Shown: piece after piece, positions 16,290 to 25,319 of the stretch | Numbering within the stretch: position 1 is the first letter of the stretch | Layout: every line of letters starts with the position of its first letter | NCBI GenBank assembly: GCA_963835585.1 | Contig: CAWIGF010000003.1 | Span: 558,001-622,000, forward strand | Direction: 5' to 3' | DNA: 64,000 nucleotides | From: UBA10107 sp963835585 | Lineage (GTDB): Archaea; Nanobdellota; Nanobdellia; Woesearchaeales; UBA10107 | Position numbers and translations under genes: made by a program | Notes under the pieces: model-generated | What the model saw: the letters and a program-made list of their open reading frames with translations, nothing else | The model's database searches: none | Told to the model about the DNA's origin: nothing

Positions 16290-19086
16290 GAAAGGAGTTA
16301 TTCAGGCACATGGAAAGAAAATTGCTTTGATTAAGGTTGAGCCTACAAACTTTGCAATTAGAAATAATGATGAGAAAGAAGTTATTATCAAAGGATTTCA
16401 GAAGTTCTTGAACTCCCTTGATTTTCCGATACAGATTTGCGTTGGAACAGAAGTTTTGAACATTGACAACTATCTGAACGTCTTGCAGTCAAGAGTAGAT
16501 GAAACAATAAAGAAAACAAAGAATGATTTGTATAAAAAGCAGTTTGATTCATACAAAGAGCATTTATTGGAATTAATTAAAAATAATCAAGTTCTGAATA
16601 GGTCTTTCTATGTTGTAATTCCTGAAAAGAAAAGCATTAGTTTGGAAGTTCAGACAAATGTATGCCTTGAAAAATTAAAAGCACTTGATTTGAAAGTCAG
16701 AGAAATTAAGGATAATGAAGAAGCAACACAAATTATTGCGGGATTTTTCAATAACTTGCAGGAAGATGAAGATAAGTCAGAGCTTCTTGAGAACGATAAA
16801 ATAAGCGATAAGAATTTATTGCATTACTTAGTTGCTCCTAAATTCATTCTAAACCATCAAAAATCAATTCAGGTCAACAATAAGTTAGTAAGGACAATTA
16901 CTGCCTCAGGCTATCCTCGAATTGTTGACCCAGGATTCATGGACAGAATAATAACAGCGAATGGCGATTTTGATTTAAGTCTTGCATATTGAGCCTTATG
17001 CTATCGAAAGCATGATGTTAATGTTAAATAAAGAATTGCAGAAGCAAAGAGCGGACTTGTATTCTGCTCAGATAAAAAATGCCGTCAATCCTTCTTTAGA
17101 AATAAAATACCAAGATACTAAGAATGTTCTTGAGAATTTGCAGAAAGGAAATGAGAAATTGTTTAATGTTTCGCTTTATGTTAATTGCAAAGCAAGAGAT
17201 GAAAAAGAATTAAACATAACTATCAAAGAAAGTCGAGTCTGAATTAAATTCCATTATGATGATTCCGAAAGTTCCTTCTTTCAGAATGGCACAGGGAATT
17301 AAATCAGTTGCTCCATTTGGAATTGATGATTTAAACATAAAAAGAAATATTCCTACTTCTGCCTTATCTGCTTTCTTTCCTTTTACTTCTCAATTCTTGC
17401 AAGTTGATGAAAAAGGAGTTTGGCTTGGATTGAATAAAAATAATATTCCAATTATCAAAGACATATTTTCATTTTCAAATCCAAACGGAGTAATTATGGC
17501 TTCATCAGGAGCAGGAAAATCATACATGGCAAAATTATTTATTGCAAGACAATTACTGAACGGAACAAAAGTAATGGTTATTGACCCTCAATCAGAATAT
17601 GTTAAATTATCTGAAACATATGGTGGTCAAACAATAACAATTTCAAAAACATCTGATACAATAATTAATCCTCTTGATTTAATGGGACATGATTATTCTG
17701 AAAAAAGATTAGCGTTAATGGATTTGCTTCCAGTTATGCTTGGCTCAGAAGAAACTTCTGAAATTCAAAAATCAGTTTTAGATAGAGCATTAACAGAAGC
17801 TTACTCAAAGAAAAGAATTACAAATGACCCTGAAACTTGGGTTAATGAACCGCCAATACTTTCTGATTTAGTCTCGGTAATTGGAAATAATGTCGAAGAA
17901 AGCAACAATCATAGAAAGACCCACGTATAATTCATTAATCAATCGTTTGAATATGTATACAACAGGAGCATTTTCATTTTTGAATAGACAGACAAATATT
18001 AATTTTGATAATCGCTTTGTTGTTTTCAACATTGGAGAAATGCCGAAACAAGTAAAGCCTGTTGTTATGTTCTTGATTCTTGATTATGTTTATATGAAAA
18101 TGAAGAAAGACAGAGAAAGAAAACTTCTTGTTATTGATGAAGCGTGGTCTTTATTGTCAAGAGCAGAAGATTCTTCTTACATTTTTGAAATTGTTAAGAC
18201 GTGTCGTAAGTTTAATTTAGGATTATTGTTAATCACTCAAGATGTTGCAGACTTATTAAATAGTCAGGCAGGAAATGCTGTTTTATCTAATTCTGCTTAT
18301 ACAATTATGTTAAGACAAAAACCCGCAGTTATTGACAGAGTTGGAGCTACATTTCATTTGAGTTCTTCTGAAAGAAACAGATTACTTACAGCAAATGTCG
18401 GTGAAGGATTAATCATAATGGAAAACGACCATTCGGAAATTAAAATCGTTGCTTCTGAAAAAGAGCATGAATTAATCACAACAAATGCAGATGAATTATT
18501 GAAACAAGAAAATAAAGAAGAAGTCGTAAAGAAGAAACAAAACATAAACGTAAAAGTAGATGCTGATAATGGATTATTCAGAAAGAAAGAATTGACAAAC
18601 CATGATATTGATTATCTTCTTGAGAAAGATTACAAGATTTTATCTGCGATTGGTTTGCATGGCGGAAGAAGAGAAGATTATCTTGTCATGCCACGTTCAA
18701 ATGAAAGTCCCATTCATTTCTTTTTATGCAAGACCATTTCCGATTTTGTAAAACAATATACTGAGAAAGTGTGGCTGTATCAAACAAAAAAGCCAGATAT
18801 TGTTTTCCAAGCTGACGGAAAAATATTTGCGATTGAAATTGAAACAGGAAGCAGACTTACTTATCATGCAGAAATGTTTGACAAAAAAGTGGAACAGCTC
18901 AAAAAAGAGTATGGGGAGAATTGGTTGATTGTTGTGTCGGACAGAAAAGAGAGAGCAGTATGCGAGGCATGGCAGAACGATTGTTCGGGGCGAAGTGGGG
19001 GAGTTTGTGCGGGGGTTAGTTCGGGCGGGTTGAGGAGGGTTAGAGAGGGGTCTGTGGGGGCAAAATTCGGGCAGATTACGGGTTAA
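16246..19086 (+). pseudogene. virB4: VirB4-family secretion ATPase broken by three +1 frame changes, with a C-terminal nuclease-like domain
   Basis: Hexameric ATPase that powers type IV secretion. Homology runs through four blocks: 16246-16992, 16982-17242, 17256-17930 and 17881-19086. The breaks fall inside conserved sequence: DFDLSL then HIEPYAIESM; NITIK then KVESELNSIM; VEESNN then IERPTYNSLI. Each junction carries one base too many, so the first and last blocks share a frame. Walker A ASSGAGKS is at about 17500-17522 and Walker B LLVIDEAWSLL at about 18126-18158. After the ATPase a domain with KPDIVFQADGKIFAIEIETG resembles a PD-(D/E)xK nuclease core. Either decayed, or an assembly artefact. 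Confidence 0.85.
18986..19082 (+). other. G-rich strand segment at the virB4 3' end
   Basis: In an AT-rich element, this stretch has at least eight runs of three to five G on the plus strand (for example GGGGCGAAGTGGGGGAG and GCGGGGGTTAG) and almost no C. It encodes the low-complexity tail SGRSGGVCAGVSSGGLRRVR. Possible G-quadruplex, mobilisation-related or insertion scar. Confidence 0.6.
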
Positions 19087-19157
19087 ATCGCATTGCGATA
19101 AGAGCAACTCATCAGAACTCATAATTAAGGTGTCTCACGCCTTAGGAGAGCAAAACA

Positions 19158-19317
19158 ATGGAAAACAACACAACAATTTGAGCCAAAGAAACCTGACTTA
19201 CAGGTGCATTACAACAAGTCAAAGGACGGCAGATATTTGATTGTCAAAACGACAATAACTGACATCAAGCCAATAGCTTACTTTGAGAAAGTTTTGGAAA
19301 ACAACCCTCAGGAATGA
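19158..19317 (+). pseudogene. Small gene with one +1 frame break
   Basis: ATG 19158, 7 nt after the GGAGAG at 19145-19150, starts MENNTTI and stops at once. One base further the frame continues from 19177 with FEPKKPDLQVHYNKSKDGRY and ends KVLENNPQE at 19317. Removing one A restores a 52-residue protein (MENNQQFEPKKPD...). Same direction of shift as in virB4. Function unknown. Confidence 0.5.
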
Positions 19318-19334
19318 GGGCTTTCTTTCTTTTA
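19305..19334 (+). terminator. Hairpin terminator after the secretion cluster
   Basis: CCCTCA-GGAA-TGAGGG is a 6-bp stem with tetraloop, followed by CTTTCTTTCTTTT. It overlaps the end of the small broken gene and precedes the promoter of the chaperone operon. Confidence 0.55.
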
Positions 19335-19353
19335 AAGCACAACCTCAGAAAAC

Positions 19354-19363
19354 CTTTATAAAG
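19354..19363 (+). promoter_or_regulatory. TATA box of the chaperone/AAA operon
   Basis: TTTATAAAG-type box about 36-45 nt before ATG 19399, placed just after the terminator hairpin. No other promoter-like gap appears until 29.7 kb, so the nine genes downstream are likely one transcript. Confidence 0.5.
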
Positions 19364-19398
19364 AAGCCATTCAATAGGTGTGGTAGATTGGTGCAAGA

Positions 19399-19935
19399 AT
19401 GTTAGAACTAAAAGACAACATAATCAAACCCATGATTCCCACAAAACATAAAAAAGATAATGTTAAATGTGAAGAAGCACCCGTCAACATAACAAAAGAG
19501 CTTTCTAAAATTCGTCAACAAATATCTGAAACACGAAAAGAAATACAAGTTGCCGTTGTTCCGAAGTTTCTCGAAGTTTCTACTGAAGCAAAAGATTTGA
19601 TTGAACACGCCGTAGAAATATGGAGACTTGAACAAAAAATAAATAAGATTTTGCCAATATTGCCTGAAAATCAGAAGGAAACTTTTGTCAATATACTGAA
19701 GAAACTAAAAAGGTATTTGGAAAAGAACGATATCGAAATTTTGGACTACACCAATCAAAAATTCAACGATGGTCGAAACTTGGAAATTCTTTCGGTTGAA
19801 AAAAATCCTAAAATTTCAGAATCAACAATAAAAGAGACAAAAGAACCAACAATAATGTGCAAGGGACAAGTTGTTAGAAGAGGCAAAGTCATAATATCAG
19901 CAAAAGACGACAAACTATCTGCTGGTGAAAAATGA
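19399..19935 (+). CDS. GrpE-like nucleotide exchange factor
   Basis: 178 residues. Residues 28-115 are helical coiled coil (ITKELSKIRQQISETRKEIQ), then a helical bundle, and the end has the GrpE beta-wing pattern: NQKFNDGRNLEILSVEKNPK, then KGQVVRRGKVIISAK, equivalent to the P-x-G-x-x-F/D...G-Y-x-x-x-G-R-V-L-R-x-A-x-V-x-V signature. GrpE releases ADP from Hsp70. The gene overlaps the Hsp70 gene by 4 nt, which supports the pairing. It is divergent from housekeeping GrpE, mainly in the wing (VVRRGKVII). Confidence 0.75.
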   Translation: MLELKDNIIKPMIPTKHKKDNVKCEEAPVNITKELSKIRQQISETRKEIQVAVVPKFLEVSTEAKDLIEHAVEIWRLEQKINKILPILPENQKETFVNILKKLKRYLEKNDIEILDYTNQKFNDGRNLEILSVEKNPKISESTIKETKEPTIMCKGQVVRRGKVIISAKDDKLSAGEK

Positions 19936-22421
19936 CGAACGAAACAATTTTAATAGGAATTGATTTGGGTACTACTAACTCTTCTATTGCAGTCAATATC
20001 AATGGAAAAATAGAAATTATAAAAAAACCAGGTGGTTTAGAATATACTCCTTCTGTTTTCGGATTTGATAAATCTAAGAACAAAATTGTTGGAGATGTTG
20101 CTTACAAACAATTATACAAATTTGGTGACGATAAAAACTTTAAAGCAGAAATAAAGAGAGAAATGGGTACCCCGGGATCTTTTTTCTTTGAAAGGGCAAA
20201 AGTTAAAATGACTCCTGAAGAAATATCCGCAGAAATACTCAAAAGTTTGAAGGAGGATTTACTCAAAAGACATCCTGATTTTAATACATCTGCGGCAGTA
20301 ATCACGGTTCCTGCTGCATTCTCTGTTTTACAAGCAGAAGCCACAAAAAGAGCAGGAAAATTAGCGGGATTTGATTATGTTGTCTTACTGCAAGAACCTA
20401 TTGCTGCTTCGATTGCTTACAATTTTATGAATGCGAAAAATGAGAATTGTTTGATTTATGATTTGGGAGGAGGAACTTTCGATATAGCTCTTGTTTCTTG
20501 TAAAGATGGGATGTTATCAGTTATAGGTCATAACGGAGATAACTTCCTTGGTGGAAAAAATATTGATTGGGAGATTGTGGAAAAAATAATCATTCCAAAA
20601 ATTCTGGCGAAATATAAATTAACTAATTTCAAAAGAAGAAATAAAAAATATTCTAGCACTTTTTCAACATTAAAGTATCTTGCAGAGCAGGCAAAAATTG
20701 AATTATCTGACTACAAAAAAACAACAATAGATATAGACGACATAGGAAAAGACGATGATGGGAAAAATATTCGCATTTCTATTGATTTAACTAGAACTGA
20801 GTTTGAAAAATTAGCCAAGCCAGTTATAGACAAAACAATCGAACTGACGAAAAAAACGCTAAGCGAAGCTGGAGTTAAAAATACATCTGTTAAAAAGATA
20901 ATTCTCGTCGGAGGACCAACACAAATTCCATATTTGAGAGAAAGACTGGAAGCAGATTTAAAAATAAAAGTTGATTCATCCGTTGACCCGTTGACTGTCG
21001 TTGCTCACGGAGCTTGTATTTTTGCGATGAGCCAGAAAATCCCAAAGAAATTCTTGAAATCTGATAATAAAAAAATAGAGAAAGGTACACACGAAATCAC
21101 TTTGAATTATGTAACTCTAACATCCGAAACTGAAGAATCAATCACAGGAATTGTTGACGGACTAAATAATAAAGAACAATACTATGTACAAGTTCAATCA
21201 GATAGTGGAACTTTTACTGGACCTAAGACAAAGATAAATAATGGGAAGATATACTATACTGTTGATGTTGAAAAAAATAAACAAAATCTTTATTGGATAT
21301 ATATTTTTGACAGCAAAGGAAATCCGATAAAAATATCTCCTGATTCATTCATAATTACTCACGGAATTTCTGTATCTGGAGCTCCCCTTCCGAAATCAAT
21401 AGGTGTTGTTGTTATGTCAAATGACTTCTCTAGAAATAGAACAATCAACATTTACGAAAAAATATTTGAGAAAGGAGACATACTCCCTCTTAAAAAAACA
21501 CTGGATGTATACAAAACATCAAGAAAACTGAAAAAAGGAGAAGATGGTTCACTAGATGTAGAATTACTTGAGGGAGAATCTGAGATTCCTGACCGTAATG
21601 ATTTTGTCTGTGGCGTTGGTTTTAAAGGAAAAGATATGCCTCACGACATACCTGCTGGAACTCCAATTGAATTAACATTAGAAGTAAATGAGTCGAGAGA
21701 AATTTTCTTAACTGCGTACATTCCATTAATAGATATGACCCTAAATGCTAGGTCGACTTTGAAAAATAAAGAAGTAGCTACAGAAGAACTATCTTCAGAT
21801 TTAGAAACCCAAAGAAGAAGAATGGAATTCGCCTCGGAAGAATGCTCAATTGAGGAACGAAAAAAAATAGCAGACATGTTTGAATCCACATCAGACAGTG
21901 TAAAGAATTCGAGTGGAGATGAGGATGAGAAACGCAAAGCGGATAAACAATTAAAAGACTTGAAAATAGAATTGGACAAAATTGAAGAAGAAAAAGCCAT
22001 GCCACAGCTTGTAAAAATATTTAACATTATGTCAAATGAAGTGCAGAAAATAATCGATGAATATGCTGACCCAAAAGAAAGGGACGAATTAAAACGTGAA
22101 CTTGAAAATATAAAAAAAGAAAGTAAAAAAGCAACCGAACAAAATGATAAGGCGTTGATGATAAGAGTAAACGAACAACTCGGAGATTTAAGAAATGCTG
22201 CCATATTTTCTAATCCAAACAGCTGGGTTGCTCATTTCAAACAAATTGTTCAGAATGACACGTTCATAAACGAACAACAAGCACAATATTACATAAATAA
22301 AGGAAATCGTGCAATAGAAACAGGAGATGTTGAGGAATTAAAACGTTGTACAAGACAACTTGCTCTGCTATTATCAAATGAAGACCAAAAAAACATGAAA
22401 TTATCGGGAATAACGAGGTAA
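19932..22421 (+). CDS. Hsp70-family chaperone with extended helical C-terminus
   Basis: 829 residues, longer than DnaK (about 640). The ATPase domain is intact: phosphate-1 GIDLGTTNSSIAV at residue 9, ITVPAAFSVLQAEATKRAG near 120, phosphate-2 IYDLGGGTFDIAL near 175 and adenosine motif ILVGGPTQIPYL near 322. After residue 380 a diverged beta domain (ISGAPLPKSIGVVVMSNDF, where DnaK has its linker and substrate domain) is followed by about 200 residues of charged helices. It resembles accessory Hsp70s found next to GrpE- and J-like genes rather than housekeeping DnaK. Cytosolic; substrate unknown. Confidence 0.88.
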   Translation: MTNETILIGIDLGTTNSSIAVNINGKIEIIKKPGGLEYTPSVFGFDKSKNKIVGDVAYKQLYKFGDDKNFKAEIKREMGTPGSFFFERAKVKMTPEEISAEILKSLKEDLLKRHPDFNTSAAVITVPAAFSVLQAEATKRAGKLAGFDYVVLLQEPIAASIAYNFMNAKNENCLIYDLGGGTFDIALVSCKDGMLSVIGHNGDNFLGGKNIDWEIVEKIIIPKILAKYKLTNFKRRNKKYSSTFSTLKYLAEQAKIELSDYKKTTIDIDDIGKDDDGKNIRISIDLTRTEFEKLAKPVIDKTIELTKKTLSEAGVKNTSVKKIILVGGPTQIPYLRERLEADLKIKVDSSVDPLTVVAHGACIFAMSQKIPKKFLKSDNKKIEKGTHEITLNYVTLTSETEESITGIVDGLNNKEQYYVQVQSDSGTFTGPKTKINNGKIYYTVDVEKNKQNLYWIYIFDSKGNPIKISPDSFIITHGISVSGAPLPKSIGVVVMSNDFSRNRTINIYEKIFEKGDILPLKKTLDVYKTSRKLKKGEDGSLDVELLEGESEIPDRNDFVCGVGFKGKDMPHDIPAGTPIELTLEVNESREIFLTAYIPLIDMTLNARSTLKNKEVATEELSSDLETQRRRMEFASEECSIEERKKIADMFESTSDSVKNSSGDEDEKRKADKQLKDLKIELDKIEEEKAMPQLVKIFNIMSNEVQKIIDEYADPKERDELKRELENIKKESKKATEQNDKALMIRVNEQLGDLRNAAIFSNPNSWVAHFKQIVQNDTFINEQQAQYYINKGNRAIETGDVEELKRCTRQLALLLSNEDQKNMKLSGITR

Positions 22422-22425
22422 AAAT

Positions 22426-24237
22426 ATGACAAACCCAATTCAAAATAATGCTTATCGTTTGCTTGGACTAGATATAACTGCGAGCCAAAAAGAAATTTTG
22501 AAGAGATACAAAGAAATCATAAATAGATTAAAAATAGACGATTATCCAGAATATGATATTGATTACTGCTTACCAAAAAAATTTCGTAATGAAAACTCGG
22601 TGAATGACGCATTTAAACAACTACAATCTCAAAAAAATAATGTGAAAGAGTATTTTTTTTGGTTCCAAATAAATGATAAACTGGATGAGACTGCTTGGAA
22701 ATATGTCACAGAACAAAAAATATTCACAGCAATCAAAACTTGGAAAAGCGGATTCAAAAATACAAATTCTACATCTTATTTTTATAAAAAAAATGTCGCG
22801 ATACTCTGTTGCATTTTATTGCACGATGATGATAATGAAAACAATGCTAATTATCTAAGCGATTCAATCTCTCTTTGGCGCGATATAGTAAACGATGATA
22901 AGTTCTGGGCTGCATTTTTTAAACGCTATTGTGCGCTAAATGAGAAATCAGTAAGTCAAGATACAATTTCTGATTTCAAAAAAAATATAATTAAAGAACT
23001 TTCTGACATTTATGCCGACATCGGAAATCGCCACAAGAGTAAAAAATACATTAAAGAATTTCAAGAAGCATTTGGTGTTCATGGAGAGAAAACTGAGAAA
23101 AATCTTTTGCAACCAATATTTAAGTTAATTTATGAAAATGTCGAAGAACTCGATAAAATAAAAATAACAGAAGAAGGTAAAAGAAATACAAAAATTAAAG
23201 CACATGATAGATGCGATAACTGTGGAACCCAAGAAGGAGACATCAGAGATTTTAAAGATGGAAGTACGCTATGTAATTCTTGTTACAGAAAAATAGGAGA
23301 GAAATGGGAGGAAGAAGTAGATGAATTAAGTGAAGATAACTTGGTTGTACGTGGTAATGTCAAAAAAATATTTGGTTACGTGCATTCTATAGAAAAAACA
23401 ACAGAAGAACTAAAAGAAATGGGTTTGTTTAACGATGCACAATCAAAAGTAGTGAGAGACCATGCTGCCGAAGCTATAAGAGCAGAATCTATCAAAATAT
23501 ACAATGTTGCGGACATGGTCGATGATTCTATTAAACTTCTTAAAATTGCAATCAGTATGTGTGGAACGGATAGTCTTAAAACCAAAATGGAAGAGGATTT
23601 GGAGATAATAAAGAAAAACTCCAAAAATCAAAGTCTTGCTGTCGAAATACCTGGCTCAGGCGGAACTGCCAAATTCAGAAACAATTCTGTCGAATACGAT
23701 GGGAAAAAAATATTTTACAGAGATGTCATCGGTGTATCGTATTCATCCAACAGTAGCTCACTTAATGGAATACCTACAACACAATCGCATAATTTCGAGA
23801 TTAGGTCTGATAAAGAGGAAGTCTCACTTTCAACATCATCTCTATTTCGCATAGGCAGTAAAGAAAAAGAAGAGGCATGGTATAAATTAATTAATTTATC
23901 GAAGCACTTCATCGAACCATTCATAATCAAGAGACTCGTTGAAAGAATATTCGAGGAAGGAAAAACTGTTGATATAGGTGAAGTTGAATTCAGTAAGAAG
24001 GGTTACTGTCGTTCTAAATTCTTTGGTGGGCTTGACTGGGTATATTGGGATGACGCTCACATATACATACCTCGATTGTACCAAGGCAAAGTAATACTAT
24101 TTAAAGACCACAATGGAGAGGGCAAGGAATTTACCTCCATTTCTATGGAAGAAGAAAATGCTGTTGTATTACCTGAGTTTTTACAAGCATGCACGGATTA
24201 CTACCATTATAAAAAGAGACAAAAAAACGATGAATGA
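22426..24237 (+). CDS. Degenerate J-domain protein with zinc-finger and C-terminal domain, 603 aa
   Basis: The N-terminus NAYRLLGLDITASQKEILKR looks like helix I-II of a J domain, but the HPD tripeptide that activates Hsp70 is missing (RLKIDDYPEYD stands in its place). A helical middle part follows, then a four-cysteine zinc site near residues 264-285 (CDNCGTQEGD...CNSC), a second helical region, and a beta-rich C-terminal part around residues 405-480 with KIFYRDVIGVSYSSN, which looks like a PH-like or SHOCT-type domain. It starts 4 nt after the Hsp70 gene. Probably the client adaptor of this Hsp70. Confidence 0.65.
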   Translation: MTNPIQNNAYRLLGLDITASQKEILKRYKEIINRLKIDDYPEYDIDYCLPKKFRNENSVNDAFKQLQSQKNNVKEYFFWFQINDKLDETAWKYVTEQKIFTAIKTWKSGFKNTNSTSYFYKKNVAILCCILLHDDDNENNANYLSDSISLWRDIVNDDKFWAAFFKRYCALNEKSVSQDTISDFKKNIIKELSDIYADIGNRHKSKKYIKEFQEAFGVHGEKTEKNLLQPIFKLIYENVEELDKIKITEEGKRNTKIKAHDRCDNCGTQEGDIRDFKDGSTLCNSCYRKIGEKWEEEVDELSEDNLVVRGNVKKIFGYVHSIEKTTEELKEMGLFNDAQSKVVRDHAAEAIRAESIKIYNVADMVDDSIKLLKIAISMCGTDSLKTKMEEDLEIIKKNSKNQSLAVEIPGSGGTAKFRNNSVEYDGKKIFYRDVIGVSYSSNSSSLNGIPTTQSHNFEIRSDKEEVSLSTSSLFRIGSKEKEEAWYKLINLSKHFIEPFIIKRLVERIFEEGKTVDIGEVEFSKKGYCRSKFFGGLDWVYWDDAHIYIPRLYQGKVILFKDHNGEGKEFTSISMEEENAVVLPEFLQACTDYYHYKKRQKNDE

Positions 24238-25318
24238 ACAAAACGAAACAACAAGAAAACCTGCACTTCATAATGGATTTGAGATAAGGGAAGGAATAAC
24301 TATCAAAAGAAGAATAGAAAGAATTTTTTTTACTGATGTTTATGAACTCTCTGACGGGTCATATCTTTATTTATTTCTAAATCTTAATCCAAATGAAGTT
24401 GTTGATAGAAGAAACAAATACGACATAGCACGAATAAAAAACGAAGAAGGAACTGAAACGTATATTGGAGTAATATTTAAAATTTATTCAAAATCTCAGT
24501 TATCTGCCATTAAAGAGGATTTGACCAGTGCTAGAGGGCTTGAATGTGTAGCGGGGATGAAAGATTTGAAGAATTTACTGATTGCTGACGTCATAAATCC
24601 ATTAAAACATCCTGAACGATTTAAAAAATTCAAAGTGTCGATTCCGAATGGAATTATTTTATTTGGACCGCCCGGTTGTGGAAAAACATTCATTGTCAGA
24701 AAATTAGCAGAAGAGCTAGGATACAATTTCTTTGAAATTAAACATTCAGATTTAGCTACACCCTTCATTCATGGAGCAGTTAGTAATATTGGCAAGGCAT
24801 TTGAAATAGCAAAACAAAATGCTCCTGCTGTTCTCTTTTTTGATGAAATAAGCGGATTGCTTCCAGACAGGAAAAACTTACATGAATCTTCATCTCATAA
24901 AGAAGAGGAAATAGATGAATTTCTTATGCAGCTCAACGATGCCGCAGACAACAAAATACTTGTAGTAGGAGCAACCAATTACATTGAAAAAATGGATCCC
25001 GCCGTATTGAGGCCCGGAAGATTCGACAAAAAAATATATGTTCCTCCTCCAGATTTAGAAGCACGTAAGTCTCTTTTTAAGATGGGTCTCGCAAACAGGC
25101 CACACTCAGCTAAGATTAGTTTTGATAAATTAGCTCGTATGACTGAGGGTCTAACTTGTGCAGATATTATTGAAGACATAGTTGAATCTTCAGCAAGAAT
25201 TGCAGCAAATTCAGACAAAGAAGAAATAGACCAAAAAATAATAGAACAAGAGATTGATAGAGTTAAACCCAAAGAAAAACAAAAAGAAAACAAAAAACAA
25301 CCGAGTTATTTAGGCTAA
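24230..25318 (+). CDS. AAA+ ATPase related to Cdc48/p97 domains
   Basis: Start at ATG 24230 (overlap ATGAATGA with the J-like gene); 362 residues. The first 100 are a beta-rich region of unknown fold. The AAA module has Walker A GPPGCGKT at about 146-153, Walker B LFFDEISGLL near 203, sensor-1 VVGATNYIEKMDPAVL and the second-region-of-homology RPGRFDKKI near 261. One AAA ring only, no Cdc48 N domain; free-standing N domains are encoded five genes on. Probably an unfoldase. The C-terminal 25 residues are Lys/Glu-rich. Confidence 0.85.
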   Translation: MNEQNETTRKPALHNGFEIREGITIKRRIERIFFTDVYELSDGSYLYLFLNLNPNEVVDRRNKYDIARIKNEEGTETYIGVIFKIYSKSQLSAIKEDLTSARGLECVAGMKDLKNLLIADVINPLKHPERFKKFKVSIPNGIILFGPPGCGKTFIVRKLAEELGYNFFEIKHSDLATPFIHGAVSNIGKAFEIAKQNAPAVLFFDEISGLLPDRKNLHESSSHKEEEIDEFLMQLNDAADNKILVVGATNYIEKMDPAVLRPGRFDKKIYVPPPDLEARKSLFKMGLANRPHSAKISFDKLARMTEGLTCADIIEDIVESSARIAANSDKEEIDQKIIEQEIDRVKPKEKQKENKKQPSYLG

Positions 25319-25319
25319 A

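Noticed and set aside
21641..22204. 187-codon frame opposite the Hsp70 C-terminus
   Set aside because: Mirror of a Lys/Glu-rich helical region, no start signal.
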